Positions 11,518 to 23,148 of a stretch of 64,000 bases of DNA are shown piece by piece. The stretch is from Corynebacterium sphenisci DSM 44792 (GTDB lineage Bacteria > Actinomycetota > Actinomycetes > Mycobacteriales > Mycobacteriaceae), in assembly GCF_001941505.1 (NCBI RefSeq), contig NZ_CP009248.1, positions 124,001 through 188,000 of the forward strand, in the 5' to 3' direction. Every line of letters starts with the position of its first letter. Position 1 is the stretch's first letter. The notes below the pieces were generated by a model. The model worked only from the letters and a program-made list of their open reading frames with translations, did not search any database and had not been told where the DNA came from. Position numbers and translations under genes: made by a program.

Positions 11518-12266
11518 CGGCGCTCGCTGTCCGGCCGCGGCCGGGAGTGGATCCGCTCGCTGCGCAGCCGGTCGATGACCGGCAGCTCCAGCGGCGGCAG
11601 CGACCCCGGGGCCCGGCCCAGCGCCCGGGTGAGCAGCAGGTCCGCCAGCTCCGGGTTCCGGGCCAGCGCGGGGCCGTGCATGTAGGTGCAGATCACCGAG
11701 CCCTGCACCGCCCCGTCCCGGGCCTCGCCCGGCGCCACGGCCGCGCCGGGGTTGCCCGCCCCGCGGGTGACCCGGCCCAGCGGGGCGGCGTCCGCGCCCA
11801 GGGTGGTGCCGCCGAGGTGGTTCTCGAAGCCGGTGAGCGGCTCGGCGAGATCCGCCACCAGCGGGGTGGACACCAGCTCCCCGATGCTGCGGCTGGCCCG
11901 CGGCTCGGTGACCGCGTCCACCAGGCCGAGCCCGGCGACCCGCTCCCCGCCGGCGTGGAAGGATTCGCCGAGGATCTGGAAGCCGGCGCAGATCGCCAGC
12001 ACCGGCCGGCCCGCGGCCACCGCCCGGGCCAGGCCCCCGTCGGCGGCGAGATGGCGCACCGCCAGCTTCTGGGCGACGTCCTCGCCGCCGCCGATGCAGT
12101 ACAGGTCCAGTGACTCCGGTACCGGCTCGCCCAGGTGCAGCGGGCGGATCTCCGCGGCCAGGCCGCGCATCCGGGCGCGCTGCCGCAGCACCAGGGCGTT
12201 GCCGTCGTCGCCGTAGGTGCCCAGCACATCCGGCAGCACCAGGCCGATGGTCAGGGTGTCGCTCAT
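11514..12266 (-). CDS. gatD: Lipid II isoglutaminyl synthase, glutaminase subunit GatD
   Basis: A class I glutamine amidotransferase of CobB/CobQ type. It supplies ammonia to MurT to convert the D-Glu of lipid II to D-isoglutamine, a cytoplasmic step of cell-wall synthesis. The 250-residue protein has the nucleophile in AICAGFQILG (C about 94), an oxyanion region YCIGGGEDVAQKL, and the catalytic His in YMHGPALARNPELAD (about 196). ATG 12266 overlaps the murT stop (ATGA), implying stoichiometric coupling as expected for the MurT/GatD complex. It is essential or near-essential in relatives. Confidence 0.93.
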   Translation of the reverse strand: MSDTLTIGLVLPDVLGTYGDDGNALVLRQRARMRGLAAEIRPLHLGEPVPESLDLYCIGGGEDVAQKLAVRHLAADGGLARAVAAGRPVLAICAGFQILGESFHAGGERVAGLGLVDAVTEPRASRSIGELVSTPLVADLAEPLTGFENHLGGTTLGADAAPLGRVTRGAGNPGAAVAPGEARDGAVQGSVICTYMHGPALARNPELADLLLTRALGRAPGSLPPLELPVIDRLRSERIHSRPRPDSERR

Positions 12267-13534
12267 CGCGCGGCCTCCTCGGCGCGTCGGTCCAGGACCC
12301 GGCGCAGGTCCCGGAAGGCGGTGTAGTTGGCCAGCACCTCCACCCTCCCCGGCGGCAGCTGGTCGATCGCGGCGGCCGGGTCGGCGACCAGCTCATGGTC
12401 GATGCCCGCGTAGAGCAGCCGCACCGCCAGGTCGGTGGCCCGCTCCCCGCTGGCGCGCACCCGCATGTCCCCGAAGTCCTCGAAGCGGACGTCCCACAGC
12501 CAGGACAGGTCCTCCCCGTCGGCGACGTGGCCGTTGACCGCGATCACCACCGCATCGGCGTCCCGGTCCACCATGGACAGCGCCTCCTGCCAGCCGGCCG
12601 GGTTCTTCGCCAGCAGCATCCGCACCCGGTGCGCGCCCAGGTCCAGGGTGGAGTAGCGCCCGGCCACCGAATCCACCCGGCCCACCGCGGCCACCGCCGC
12701 GGCCGGGTCCGCGCCGAGGGCCACCGCCGCGGCGACCGCCTGGGCGGCGTTGCCCCGGTTCGCCGCCCCGGGCAGGCGCAGCCGCAGCGGCCGGCTCACC
12801 CCGTCCGGGCCGCGCAGCCCGGTGGCGTCGACCGTCCAGTCCGGCTCCGGGCGGCGGAACTCGCCGCCGTCGGGCAGCGGTTCGCTGGCCCGCCAGCCGT
12901 CCGGGCCGTGCACGATCGCGCCCCCGGTGCGCGGGCAGCTGGTCGCGTCATTGGTCCAGCCCCCGCCGGCGGCGACCCAGACCACCCGCGGATGATCCCA
13001 GCAGGCCGCCGTGACCAGGGGGTCATCGCAGTTGGCGATCACGGTGGCCCCCGGGTGCGCCGCCACCGCGGCGCGTAGCGAGCGCTCGATGGAGTTGATC
13101 TCGCCCACCCGGTCCAGCTGGTCCCGGGAGAGGTTGAGCAGCACCAGCACCGCCGGGTCGAGATCCGCGGCGATATGCGCCACGTGCAGCTCGTCGACCT
13201 CCAGCACCAGCCGCTCGGCGTCCCGGCCGGCGAGCAGGGCGGAGATCACCCCGGCGTCCATGTTGTCCCCGCCGTCGTTGGTGGCCACCGGCCCCAGCTC
13301 CCGCACCGCCGCGGCGAGCATCCGGGTGGTGGTGGATTTGCCGTTGGTGCCGGTGACGATGGCCGCCGGCCGGCCGCCGCCCAGGGCGCCGAGGATCGAC
13401 GGATCCAGCTTCTGGGCGACGAGGCCGCCGATCATGCCGCCGGCGCCGCGGCCGGTGGCCCGGGAGGCCCAGGTCGCCGCCCGCGCCGCCGCGGCGGCGA
13501 GCCGCGATCGGGGGCCCATGCTGCGCTTGGTCAT
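12263..13534 (-). CDS. murT: Lipid II isoglutaminyl synthase, Mur-ligase-like subunit MurT
   Basis: The ATP-dependent amidotransferase partner of GatD. The 423-residue product starts at ATG 13534. It contains a Mur ligase central domain with P-loop VTGTNGKSTTTRML (about 57-70), LNLSRDQLDRVGEINSIER, and the C-terminal DUF1727 domain (about 320-420) that docks GatD. One oddity is the segment equivalent to the four-cysteine zinc ribbon of MurT (around SCPRTGGAIVHG). It keeps only one cysteine, so the ribbon is probably metal-free here. It is first of a murT-gatD-lysE-like run on the minus strand, with the ABC exporter genes upstream. Confidence 0.92.
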   Translation of the reverse strand: MTKRSMGPRSRLAAAAARAATWASRATGRGAGGMIGGLVAQKLDPSILGALGGGRPAAIVTGTNGKSTTTRMLAAAVRELGPVATNDGGDNMDAGVISALLAGRDAERLVLEVDELHVAHIAADLDPAVLVLLNLSRDQLDRVGEINSIERSLRAAVAAHPGATVIANCDDPLVTAACWDHPRVVWVAAGGGWTNDATSCPRTGGAIVHGPDGWRASEPLPDGGEFRRPEPDWTVDATGLRGPDGVSRPLRLRLPGAANRGNAAQAVAAAVALGADPAAAVAAVGRVDSVAGRYSTLDLGAHRVRMLLAKNPAGWQEALSMVDRDADAVVIAVNGHVADGEDLSWLWDVRFEDFGDMRVRASGERATDLAVRLLYAGIDHELVADPAAAIDQLPPGRVEVLANYTAFRDLRRVLDRRAEEAAR

Positions 13535-13566
13535 GCCCCGGATCCTAGTCGCCCGGCGGGTGCGGC

Positions 13567-14340
13567 TCAGACCAGGCGGCGGCGCAGCGGCCGGATCGCG
13601 GCGATCGCCGCCACCGCGGTGAGCCCGCCCAGCCAGACCAGGGCGGTCCACGCCGGGGTCGCCGCGGCGGTGTCCGCCAGCGGGGAGCCGTTGAAGGCCA
13701 GGGCGGCGTCCACCAGGTGGTTCACCGGGTTGTTCCGGGCGATCGGCTGGGCCGCGGCGACGAAGCGCTCCGGGGGCACCATGCCGCCGTTGAGGAAGGT
13801 CACCGCCATCAGCAGCGGGGTGGCGGCCATGGTGGCCTCCGGGGTGGCCGCCAGGGCGCCGATGAGCATCGCCAGGGTGGCGGCGAACATCCCGCCGACC
13901 GCGATCACGACCGCCAGCCAGCCGGCGGCGGCCCAGGTGTGCACCCGCACGCCCAGGATGATGCCGACCACCAGGGCGGCGGTGCCGCTCATGGTGGTGC
14001 GCAGCCAGTCGAAGAGCCAGCGGCCGGCGATGAGCGGCCCGGCCCCGCCGGGGGTCACCGCCACCCGGGCGACCAGGCCGCGCTGGCGTTCGCGCACCCC
14101 GTGCGCGGCGGCCTCCACGGAGTTCATCGCCTGGGTGGCGAAGATCATCATCACGGTCAGCGGCAGCGGGTCCAGGGTCTCCGCGCCCTGGGCCAGGCGC
14201 ATCAGGTCGCCGAAGAGCAGCCGGACCACGACCAGCATGAGGATCGGGTTGAGGATGGTGTTCGCGATGGCCACCCGGTCCCGGGACCAGCCGGTGAGCA
14301 GGCGGCCCAGATGGGCGCGGGCGTGGGCGGGCTCAGGCAT
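13567..14340 (-). CDS. ABC-2 type transporter permease (second of pair)
   Basis: A 257-residue membrane protein with about six helices and the ABC-2 membrane fold, as in DrrB/NodJ-type exporters. GVRERQRGLVARVAVTPGGAG is the cytoplasmic coupling segment typical of the family (E-R-G-L...R-P.S). It starts at ATG 14340 and overlaps the preceding permease gene by 8 bp. With the ATPase and the other permease it should form one exporter. The substrate (drug, lipid or peptide) cannot be told from sequence. It ends 33 bp before the murT start on the same strand. Confidence 0.85.
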   Translation of the reverse strand: MPEPAHARAHLGRLLTGWSRDRVAIANTILNPILMLVVVRLLFGDLMRLAQGAETLDPLPLTVMMIFATQAMNSVEAAAHGVRERQRGLVARVAVTPGGAGPLIAGRWLFDWLRTTMSGTAALVVGIILGVRVHTWAAAGWLAVVIAVGGMFAATLAMLIGALAATPEATMAATPLLMAVTFLNGGMVPPERFVAAAQPIARNNPVNHLVDAALAFNGSPLADTAAATPAWTALVWLGGLTAVAAIAAIRPLRRRLV

Positions 14341-15085
14341 GGCTCCTCCTGGACAGGGCGTGCACGAAGCCCCAGCCGGCGGCGCCGGCGAGCGCGACCA
14401 GCCAGGCGGCGGCCTCCACCCCGGCGGCGCCGGCCGGATCGCCGGCCATCCGGGCCCGGATGGTCTCCAGGATGGGGGAGACCGGCACATGCCGGATCAC
14501 CGGGGCCAGGGCGTCGGGCAGGGCCTCCGCGGGCACGAAGGCGGTGGAGAACATCAGGATGATGATGGTCAGGGACTGGAAGAGCAGGGCGGTGGACACC
14601 GGTTTCGCGCTGAGCAGGCACAGCCCGTCCACCCCGGCCGCGATGATCGCGGTGACCAGGGCGAAGATCAGCAGCATGACGAGGATCCCGCCGATCCCGC
14701 CGCGGATCCGGGCGCCGAGGGCGAGGGAGAGCGCCAGCACGATCCCGCCGGACCAGGCCATCCGGGTGAGATCGGCGAGCACCCGGCCGGCGGCGACCGC
14801 CCACATCGGCGCGGGCATGGTGCGCAGCCGGGAGTGGATGCCCTCCTCGGCGTCGCGGGCCACCGCCAGGGCGGAGCCGCCGGCGGTGAAGATGATCGCC
14901 TGCATCATCGCGGTGGGCAGCAGGTAGTCGGCGTAGTCGATGCCCAGATCCGCCGCGGAGCGGGAGAAGGCGGCGTGGAAGGCGAGCAGGAACAGTCCCG
15001 GGATGAGCAGTGCGGAGACCATCACCGCCTTGTTGCGCAGGGTGCGCAGCACATCGCGGCGCCAGACCGCGGCGACGGCGTTCAT
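14333..15085 (-). CDS. ABC-2 type transporter permease (first of pair)
   Basis: A 250-residue ABC-2 permease starting at ATG 15085, which overlaps the ATPase stop by four bases. It has around six membrane helices. The family segment DAEEGIHSRLRTMPAPMWAVAAGRVLADL follows the second helix, and a conserved FVPAEALPDALAPVIRHVPVSP lies before the last ones. It resembles DrrB-like daunorubicin-resistance permeases. The two permeases are distinct in sequence, so the transporter is probably a heterodimer over a shared ATPase. Confidence 0.87.
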   Translation of the reverse strand: MNAVAAVWRRDVLRTLRNKAVMVSALLIPGLFLLAFHAAFSRSAADLGIDYADYLLPTAMMQAIIFTAGGSALAVARDAEEGIHSRLRTMPAPMWAVAAGRVLADLTRMAWSGGIVLALSLALGARIRGGIGGILVMLLIFALVTAIIAAGVDGLCLLSAKPVSTALLFQSLTIIILMFSTAFVPAEALPDALAPVIRHVPVSPILETIRARMAGDPAGAAGVEAAAWLVALAGAAGWGFVHALSRRSHA

Positions 15086-16059
15086 CGGCCGTCCCCCGGA
15101 TCCCGGGCGATGTCCCCGGAGTCGGCGAGCGCCAGGAAGACGTCGTCGAGGGTGGGCGGGGTCAGGCCCGCGTCGAGGACGTCGCCCTCGGCGCCGTCCC
15201 AGGCGGCCAGGGCGTCCACCAGGCTGCGGTAGCCGCGCGGGGCCTCGGCGCGCACCACCGGGCCCTCGGCGCGGCCGGCCAGGCCGGAGTCGGCCAGCCG
15301 GGCGGCGAAGCGGGCGGCGGCGTCGTCGTCGGCGAGGGTGACCTCCAGCACCGCGGTGCCGTAGCGCTCCTTCAGCTCCGCGGGGGTGCCCTCGTCGAGC
15401 ACCCGGCCGCCGGCGAGCACCGCCACCGAGTCGGCGAGGTGATCCGCCTCCTCCAGGTACTGGGTGGTGAGCAGGATGGAGGTGCCGGCCGCCGCGAGAT
15501 CCCGGATCAGCGCCCACACCGAGGACCGCGAGGCCGGGTCCAGGCCGGTGGTCGGCTCATCGAGGAAGAGCAGCTTCGGCGGCACGGTGAGCGAGGCGGC
15601 GATGTCCAGGCGCCGGCGCATCCCCCCGGAGTACTCGCTGACCAGGCTGTCCGCGGCGGCGACCAGGTCGAAGCGCTCCAGCAGGGCGGTGGCCCGGGCG
15701 CGGGCCTCGGCCTTGGCCAGACCGGCGAGCCGGCCGAAGTAGACCAGGTTCTCCCGGCCGGTGAGCTCCTCGTCCACGGCGGCGTACTGGCCGGTGAGCG
15801 CGATCGAGGAGCGCACCCCGCGGGGATCGGCGGCGAGATCGTGGCCGGCGACCACGGCGGTGCCGCCGGAGGCGGGCAGCAGCGTGGACAGCACGTTGAT
15901 CAGGGTGGTCTTGCCGGCCCCGTTGGCGCCGAGCACGGCGACGATCCCGCCGGCGGGGATGGTGAGATCCACCCCGCGGAGGATCTCCGCCCGCTTCTCG
16001 CCCCGGCCCAGCTCGCACCGCAGCCCCCGCACGTCGAGGACCGGCGCCCGGTCGGTCAT
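15082..16059 (-). CDS. ABC transporter ATP-binding protein, DrrA-like
   Basis: A 325-residue ATPase driving the two permeases encoded behind it. Walker A is GANGAGKTT (about 49-57), signature YSGGMRRRLDIAASL, Walker B LLFLDEPTTGLDP, and the H-loop follows in LLTTQYLEEAD. A C-terminal extension of about 90 residues is typical of DrrA-type drug-export ATPases. ATG 16059 is chosen because AAGGAGAAGG lies eight bases upstream; an earlier in-frame ATG at 16080 would swallow that site. The upstream 90 bp is relatively AT-rich and should hold the operon promoter. A partial DtxR-like box there was judged too weak to call. Confidence 0.92.
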   Translation of the reverse strand: MTDRAPVLDVRGLRCELGRGEKRAEILRGVDLTIPAGGIVAVLGANGAGKTTLINVLSTLLPASGGTAVVAGHDLAADPRGVRSSIALTGQYAAVDEELTGRENLVYFGRLAGLAKAEARARATALLERFDLVAAADSLVSEYSGGMRRRLDIAASLTVPPKLLFLDEPTTGLDPASRSSVWALIRDLAAAGTSILLTTQYLEEADHLADSVAVLAGGRVLDEGTPAELKERYGTAVLEVTLADDDAAARFAARLADSGLAGRAEGPVVRAEAPRGYRSLVDALAAWDGAEGDVLDAGLTPPTLDDVFLALADSGDIARDPGDGR

Positions 16060-16150
16060 GTCCTTCTCCTTCGGATACAATGCCTTAACGCCTTAGGGGT
16101 TACCCGAGGCAAGGCTAATGCACCGAGGGGGAGGTGTCCACGGGAACGGC

Positions 16151-17170
16151 TCAGGAACGCGCCGCGAGATCGGCGGCCAGGCGCAGGAAGGCGGCGTCGG
16201 CGACCAGCGGCACGCCCTTGCGGTGCGCGTGCATCGCCTTGCCGGTGAACTCCGCCGGCGGCAGATCCGCGGGCTGGTTGAACACCAGCACCGAGCAGGC
16301 CCGGGTGATCTTCTCCGAGTAGGCCAGGCCCGCGGCGACCCCGGCGGCGATGATCTCGTCCGCGGGCAGCTCCACCTCGTCGGCGACGGTGAACTCCATG
16401 CCGGGCGCCAGCGCCCCGCCATGGGCGTAGCGGCCCGGGTTGGGCGTGGGCCGGGGCGCCTCCATCGCGTCCACCCGCACCCGGGAGCGCTGCAGCCCCG
16501 CCGGGTCGGCGCGCAGCTCGCCCGGGGTCCAGGACATCACCGTCGCCGGGTCCGCGGCGACCTGGGCCAGGTGCAGCCGGCGCAGCGCCTCCAGTTCGGC
16601 GAGGGTGCGGTCGCGTTCGGCGAGGCCGATATTGTCCACGCTGGCCACCGGCGAGGGCGCCGGCACCCCATGCGCCCGGGCCACCCCGAGCAGCCGGGGA
16701 TCGGCCAGGCGGGCCCCGGTGCGGCGGGCGGTGGCCAGGGTGTCCACGATCCGGGCCGGGGCGGGGGTGCGGCCCACCCTCGCCCGGGGCCGGGGGCGGC
16801 CGCCGCGGCGGTTGCGCGAGCGGTTCGCCCGGTTCGCCCCCTGCCGGGCCCGCCGGGCCTCCTCCACGATGAAGCCCCAGGTCAGCGGGGCGTCATGGAC
16901 CACCAGGGTGCGGCCGTCGAGGATGTCCGACACCTCGTCGAGCACTTTGCCGAAGCGGCGGCCCCGGGCCAGCTCCGCGGCGTCGAGCCAGTGCAGGTGC
17001 TCCGGGCCGGGATCGGCGTCGATGCGCAGCACCGCATGCCAGGTGCGCCCGGGGGAGCCGTCCGCGGCGACCTCCAGCAGCCCCAGCGCGACCAGCCGCG
17101 CCGAGCGCGGGTGGATGCCGGTGGTGCGGGCGACCGCCGCGACGAAACCGCCGTCCGGATCCCCGGCCAC
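16151..17170 (-). CDS. DnaQ-like (epsilon-related) protein with degenerate exonuclease site and BRCT-like C-terminus
   Basis: A 339-residue protein that occupies the slot annotated as DNA polymerase III epsilon subunit in other corynebacteria. The N-terminal half has the DEDD exonuclease fold signature ARTTGIHPRSARLVALGL and later VVHDAPLTWGFIVEEAR. However, the catalytic D-x-E of motif I and the Asp of the H-N-A-x-F-D motif are replaced. Exonuclease activity is therefore doubtful. A basic Arg-rich linker follows (about 118-150). The C-terminal 80 residues (AYSEKITRACSVLVFNQP to FLRLAADL) look like a BRCT domain. GTG 17170 lies seven bases after the leuA stop, so expression is probably tied to leuA. 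The role could be structural or DNA-repair related; this is inference. Confidence 0.7.
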   Translation of the reverse strand: MAGDPDGGFVAAVARTTGIHPRSARLVALGLLEVAADGSPGRTWHAVLRIDADPGPEHLHWLDAAELARGRRFGKVLDEVSDILDGRTLVVHDAPLTWGFIVEEARRARQGANRANRSRNRRGGRPRPRARVGRTPAPARIVDTLATARRTGARLADPRLLGVARAHGVPAPSPVASVDNIGLAERDRTLAELEALRRLHLAQVAADPATVMSWTPGELRADPAGLQRSRVRVDAMEAPRPTPNPGRYAHGGALAPGMEFTVADEVELPADEIIAAGVAAGLAYSEKITRACSVLVFNQPADLPPAEFTGKAMHAHRKGVPLVADAAFLRLAADLAARS

Positions 17171-17176
17171 CGTGGG

Positions 17177-19168
<1,992 letters not shown>

Positions 19169-19261
19169 CACGGAGTGGGCCGCCGGGGGGTGCCGAAGGT
19201 GATCCCGGTCACGTCGATCGGCGGGGTTTTCCCCCGGGCGGGGTCCGCCGCGCGGGCGGGC

Positions 19262-20107
19262 TCACACCCCCCGGCGGGAGAGCTGCACGGTGGCCACCAC
19301 CATGGCGGCCAGGGCCACCGCCAGCGCCGCCCAGTTCCAGCCGGAGACCTGGAAGCGCTCGCCGAGCACCACGTAGCCCAGGGCGAAGGCGATGATCGGC
19401 TCCCCGCAGGTCATCGCGGGCAGGGAGTGCCGCAGCGCCCCGGCGTTGAAGGAGGCCTGCTGCACCCCGGTGCCCACCAGCGCCAGGGCGATGAGCAACC
19501 ACAGCTCCCAGGAGGCGGCCAGCGCCAGGGCGCCCTCGCGCACCCCGACGTCGACGACGGCCTTGCTGAGCACCGCGACGTAGCCGTAGAGCAGCCCGGT
19601 GGCCAGGCCGAGCAGCACCGCCTTCGGCCCGCGGCGCAGCCGGTCCGCGCCCCGGTACATGAGCAGGAACACCACCGCGCCCACGGCGAGCGCGGGCAGC
19701 CAGATCGCCAGCGGGGGCCGGGCCGCGCCGGGCAGCGGCCGGCCGAGGATGATGAGCACCGCCACCGCGATGGACAGCACCGTCGCCCAGGCGGTCTCGG
19801 TGCGGGAGATCCGGCGGCCGTTGACCCGGGCGGACAGCGGCAGGGTGAACATCAGCTTCATCACCAGCAGCGGCTGCACCAGCAGCAGGGAGCCGAAGGC
19901 GAGGGCGCCGATCTGCAGCCCGTAGCCGAGCATGGCCAGGCCCAGGCCGGCCCACCACAGCGGGCGGGCGACCACGCCGAGCACCCCGCGCAGGGTGCCG
20001 GTGCCGTCGGGCAGCACCCCGGAGAGCTGATGCCGGATGACGGTGCCCCAGGCGATGGACAGCGCCGAGGCGAGGCCCAGGGCGATGGCGAGCGGCGGTG
20101 AGTGCAC
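19262..20107 (-). CDS. DMT-superfamily transporter (EamA-like membrane protein)
   Basis: A 281-residue protein with about nine to ten hydrophobic helices and almost no soluble domains. It resembles the actinobacterial DMT-family proteins that sit next to lysC in corynebacteria. Internal repeat pattern: two sets of helices, each with a conserved Gly-rich segment (LAFGSLLLVQPLLVMKL in the first half, TCGEPIIAFALGYVVLGERF in the second). The latter is the typical late EamA motif with its E-x-x-x-A-x-x-x-G-x-x-x-L-x-E. The substrate is unknown. It starts at GTG 20107 and is divergent from lysC, with 154 bp between them. Confidence 0.8.
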   Translation of the reverse strand: MHSPPLAIALGLASALSIAWGTVIRHQLSGVLPDGTGTLRGVLGVVARPLWWAGLGLAMLGYGLQIGALAFGSLLLVQPLLVMKLMFTLPLSARVNGRRISRTETAWATVLSIAVAVLIILGRPLPGAARPPLAIWLPALAVGAVVFLLMYRGADRLRRGPKAVLLGLATGLLYGYVAVLSKAVVDVGVREGALALAASWELWLLIALALVGTGVQQASFNAGALRHSLPAMTCGEPIIAFALGYVVLGERFQVSGWNWAALAVALAAMVVATVQLSRRGV

Positions 20108-20261
20108 GCCGCCAGATTAGCGGCGATCACCGCCGGGGCGCTCCGCCGGCCTCGGACCGCGCGTCGGCGCTGTTGTATGTTGAACGGGACATATCGCCGG
20201 GTCCCGCCGGTTCGCGGCGGGCGCCCGGCGGGCACGGACGGACACGAGGAGCCCCGACACC

Positions 20262-21527
20262 ATGGCACTGGTCGTGCAGAAGTACGGCGGATCGTCGCTG
20301 GAGAGCGCCGAGCGCATCCGCCGCGTCGCCGAGCGGATCGTGGAATCGCGCAAGCAGGGCAATGACGTGGTGGTGGTCTGCTCCGCGATGGGCGACACCA
20401 CCGATGAGCTGCTGGACCTGGCCGCCCAGGTCAACCCGGTGCCGCCGGCGCGGGAGATGGACATGCTGCTCACCGCCGGGGAGCGGATCTCCAATTCCCT
20501 GGTGGCCATGGCGATCGCCAGCTTCGGGGCCTCGGCGCGCTCCTTCACCGGCTCCCAGGCCGGGGTGATCACCACCGAGCGGCACGGCAACGCCCGGATC
20601 CTGGAGGTCACCCCGGGCCGGGTCCGGGAGGCCCTGGACGAGGGGCATATCTGCCTGGTCGCCGGTTTCCAGGGGGTCAACCGGGAGACGAAGGACGTGA
20701 CCACCCTGGGTCGCGGCGGCTCGGACACCACCGCGGTGGCCCTGGCCGCGGCCCTGGACGCCGACGTGTGCGAGATCTACTCGGATGTCGACGGGGTCTA
20801 CACCGCGGATCCGCGGATCGTGCCCGATGCGCAGAAGCTGGAGACGATCTCCTTCGAGGAGATGCTCGAGCAGGCCGCGGTGGGCGCGAAGATCCTGCAG
20901 CTGCGCTGCGTGGAGTACGCCCGCGCGTTCAACGTTCCCCTCCGGGTTCGCTCGTCGTACAGCAACGAGCCCGGCACCCTCGTCAACGGATCAGTGGAGG
21001 ATATCCCCGTGGAAGAAGCAGTTCTCACCGGCGTCGCGCACGACGCCTCGGAGGCCAAGGTCACCGTGCTGGGCATCCCCGACGAGCCCGGGCACGCCGC
21101 GAAGATGTTCCGCGCCATCGCCGATGCGGAGATCAACATCGACATGGTGCTGCAGAACGTCTCCAAGCTGGCGGACAACCGCACCGACATCACCTTCACC
21201 TGCCCGCGCGCCGACGGCCCCCGGGCGATGGAGCTGCTGAAGAGGATGCAGGCCGAGGGGGAGTGGCAGGACGTCACCTACGACGATCACATCGGCAAGG
21301 TCTCCCTCATCGGCGCCGGGATGAAGTCCCATCCGGGGGTCACCGCCACCTTCTGCGAGGCGCTCAGCGAGGCGGGCATCAACATCGAGCTGATCTCCAC
21401 CTCCGAGATCCGGATTTCGGTGCTGGTGCGCGACACCGACCTGGAGGAGTCGGTGCGGGTGCTGCACCGCGCCTTCGAGCTCGGCGGGGAGGAGGAGGCG
21501 AAGGTCTACGCCGGCACCGGCCGCTAG
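20262..21527 (+). CDS. lysC: Aspartate kinase, alpha subunit
   Basis: Phosphorylates aspartate, the entry step to lysine, threonine, methionine and diaminopimelate. The 421-residue protein matches C. glutamicum LysC. It has the kinase domain with [12 protein letters not shown] at the start, [19 protein letters not shown], and [18 protein letters not shown]. Two ACT domains follow from about residue 260; these bind lysine plus threonine for concerted feedback inhibition. ATG 20262 is preceded by CGAGGAGCCC. A second, internal start gives the separate beta subunit, so the native enzyme should be alpha2beta2. The gene is followed by asd after 51 bp, forming the ask-asd operon. Confidence 0.97.
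   Translation: MALVVQKYGGSSLESAERIRRVAERIVESRKQGNDVVVVCSAMGDTTDELLDLAAQVNPVPPAREMDMLLTAGERISNSLVAMAIASFGASARSFTGSQAGVITTERHGNARILEVTPGRVREALDEGHICLVAGFQGVNRETKDVTTLGRGGSDTTAVALAAALDADVCEIYSDVDGVYTADPRIVPDAQKLETISFEEMLEQAAVGAKILQLRCVEYARAFNVPLRVRSSYSNEPGTLVNGSVEDIPVEEAVLTGVAHDASEAKVTVLGIPDEPGHAAKMFRAIADAEINIDMVLQNVSKLADNRTDITFTCPRADGPRAMELLKRMQAEGEWQDVTYDDHIGKVSLIGAGMKSHPGVTATFCEALSEAGINIELISTSEIRISVLVRDTDLEESVRVLHRAFELGGEEEAKVYAGTGR
21009..21527 (+). CDS. lysC: Aspartate kinase beta subunit from an internal in-frame start within lysC
   Basis: GTG 21009 (codon 250 of the alpha frame) is preceded by a clear GGAGG at 20996-21000 with an eight-base spacer. It would give a 172-residue protein, [17 protein letters not shown]..., consisting of the two ACT domains. 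This is the same arrangement as the known overlapping lysC-alpha/beta genes of C. glutamicum. Codons around the internal start (GTT, TCG, TCA, ATA-containing) are less GC-rich than the rest of the gene, as expected where the nucleotide sequence itself is constrained. Confidence 0.85.
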   Translation: MEEAVLTGVAHDASEAKVTVLGIPDEPGHAAKMFRAIADAEINIDMVLQNVSKLADNRTDITFTCPRADGPRAMELLKRMQAEGEWQDVTYDDHIGKVSLIGAGMKSHPGVTATFCEALSEAGINIELISTSEIRISVLVRDTDLEESVRVLHRAFELGGEEEAKVYAGTGR

Positions 21528-22613
<1,086 letters not shown>

Positions 22614-22627
22614 GGTCCACGCATCCG

Positions 22628-22670
22628 GCGCGGGGCGCCGGCGGCCGGGGCGGCCGCCGGCGCCCCGCGC
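22628..22670 (+). terminator. Perfect 19-bp hairpin after asd
   Basis: The arms 22628-22646 and 22652-22670 are exact inverted complements around a five-base loop (GGGGC), and the stem is nearly all G-C. It begins 15 bases after the asd stop. There is no U-tract, so it may block exonucleases or work with Rho rather than act as a classical intrinsic terminator. Confidence 0.65.
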
Positions 22671-22855
22671 GATCCTGCGGCGCATCCGGTGCGGGCCCGC
22701 CGGATCGGGGTCGCCGGCGCCGGCGGCGCACCGGGCCCCGCGCGGGGGTGCGGCGGGGAGGGCCGGCCGGTTCGCGGGGCCCCCGGCGGGCCGCACCCCC
22801 TCCCGCGCGGGCCCCCGGATCCGGGGGGGAATTCGGGGGTGCATCGATAGTCCAT

Positions 22856-22879
22856 GCAATGTGATCCATCCCACATTGC
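22856..22879. promoter_or_regulatory. Crp/GlxR-like operator upstream of pilus cluster 1
   Basis: TGTGATCCATCCCACA (22860-22875) differs by one base from the TGTGA-N6-TCACA consensus of Crp/GlxR. It lies inside a perfect 8-bp inverted repeat, GCAATGTG...CACATTGC (22856-22863 and 22872-22879). It is about 245 bp upstream of the -35 box, too far for classical activation, but a similar box sits at a similar distance in cluster 2. Confidence 0.6.
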
Positions 22880-23119
22880 GATTGGTAACGCCCCCGACGT
22901 TGGGGGGTCCCGCGGAGGCCCGGGCCGCAGCCAAGGCGTTTCCGAGTGAAGCTTGAGGTCAGCCTTATCTTTCCTGCGTGCGTGCGGAAGTTTCGAAGGT
23001 TTCGCAGGGCGGCCCGCGGAGAACCCGGCGATGGGCGTGCCCTATCGCGGTTGCGCCGGCGGCGGCGACCCCGGGGGCGGGGATTCCGGCATCGTCCCAG
23101 CGTGAACGTCATTTTCGTG

Positions 23120-23148
23120 TTGTTGGGGGCCCGGCTGCCCCATAGGTT
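23120..23148 (+). promoter_or_regulatory. Promoter of pilus cluster 1
   Basis: TTGTTG (23120-23125) and TAGGTT (23143-23148) are spaced by exactly 17 bp. The cluster 2 promoter has the same layout (TTGCTT, 17 bp, TAGATT), each with CCA directly before the -10. Expected transcription start is about 23155. Confidence 0.65.

Noticed and set aside
16085-16135. DtxR-like iron box in front of the ABC exporter operon.
   Set aside because: TTAGCCTTGCCTCGGGTAA on the minus strand matches only about 12 of 19 consensus positions, too few to claim.
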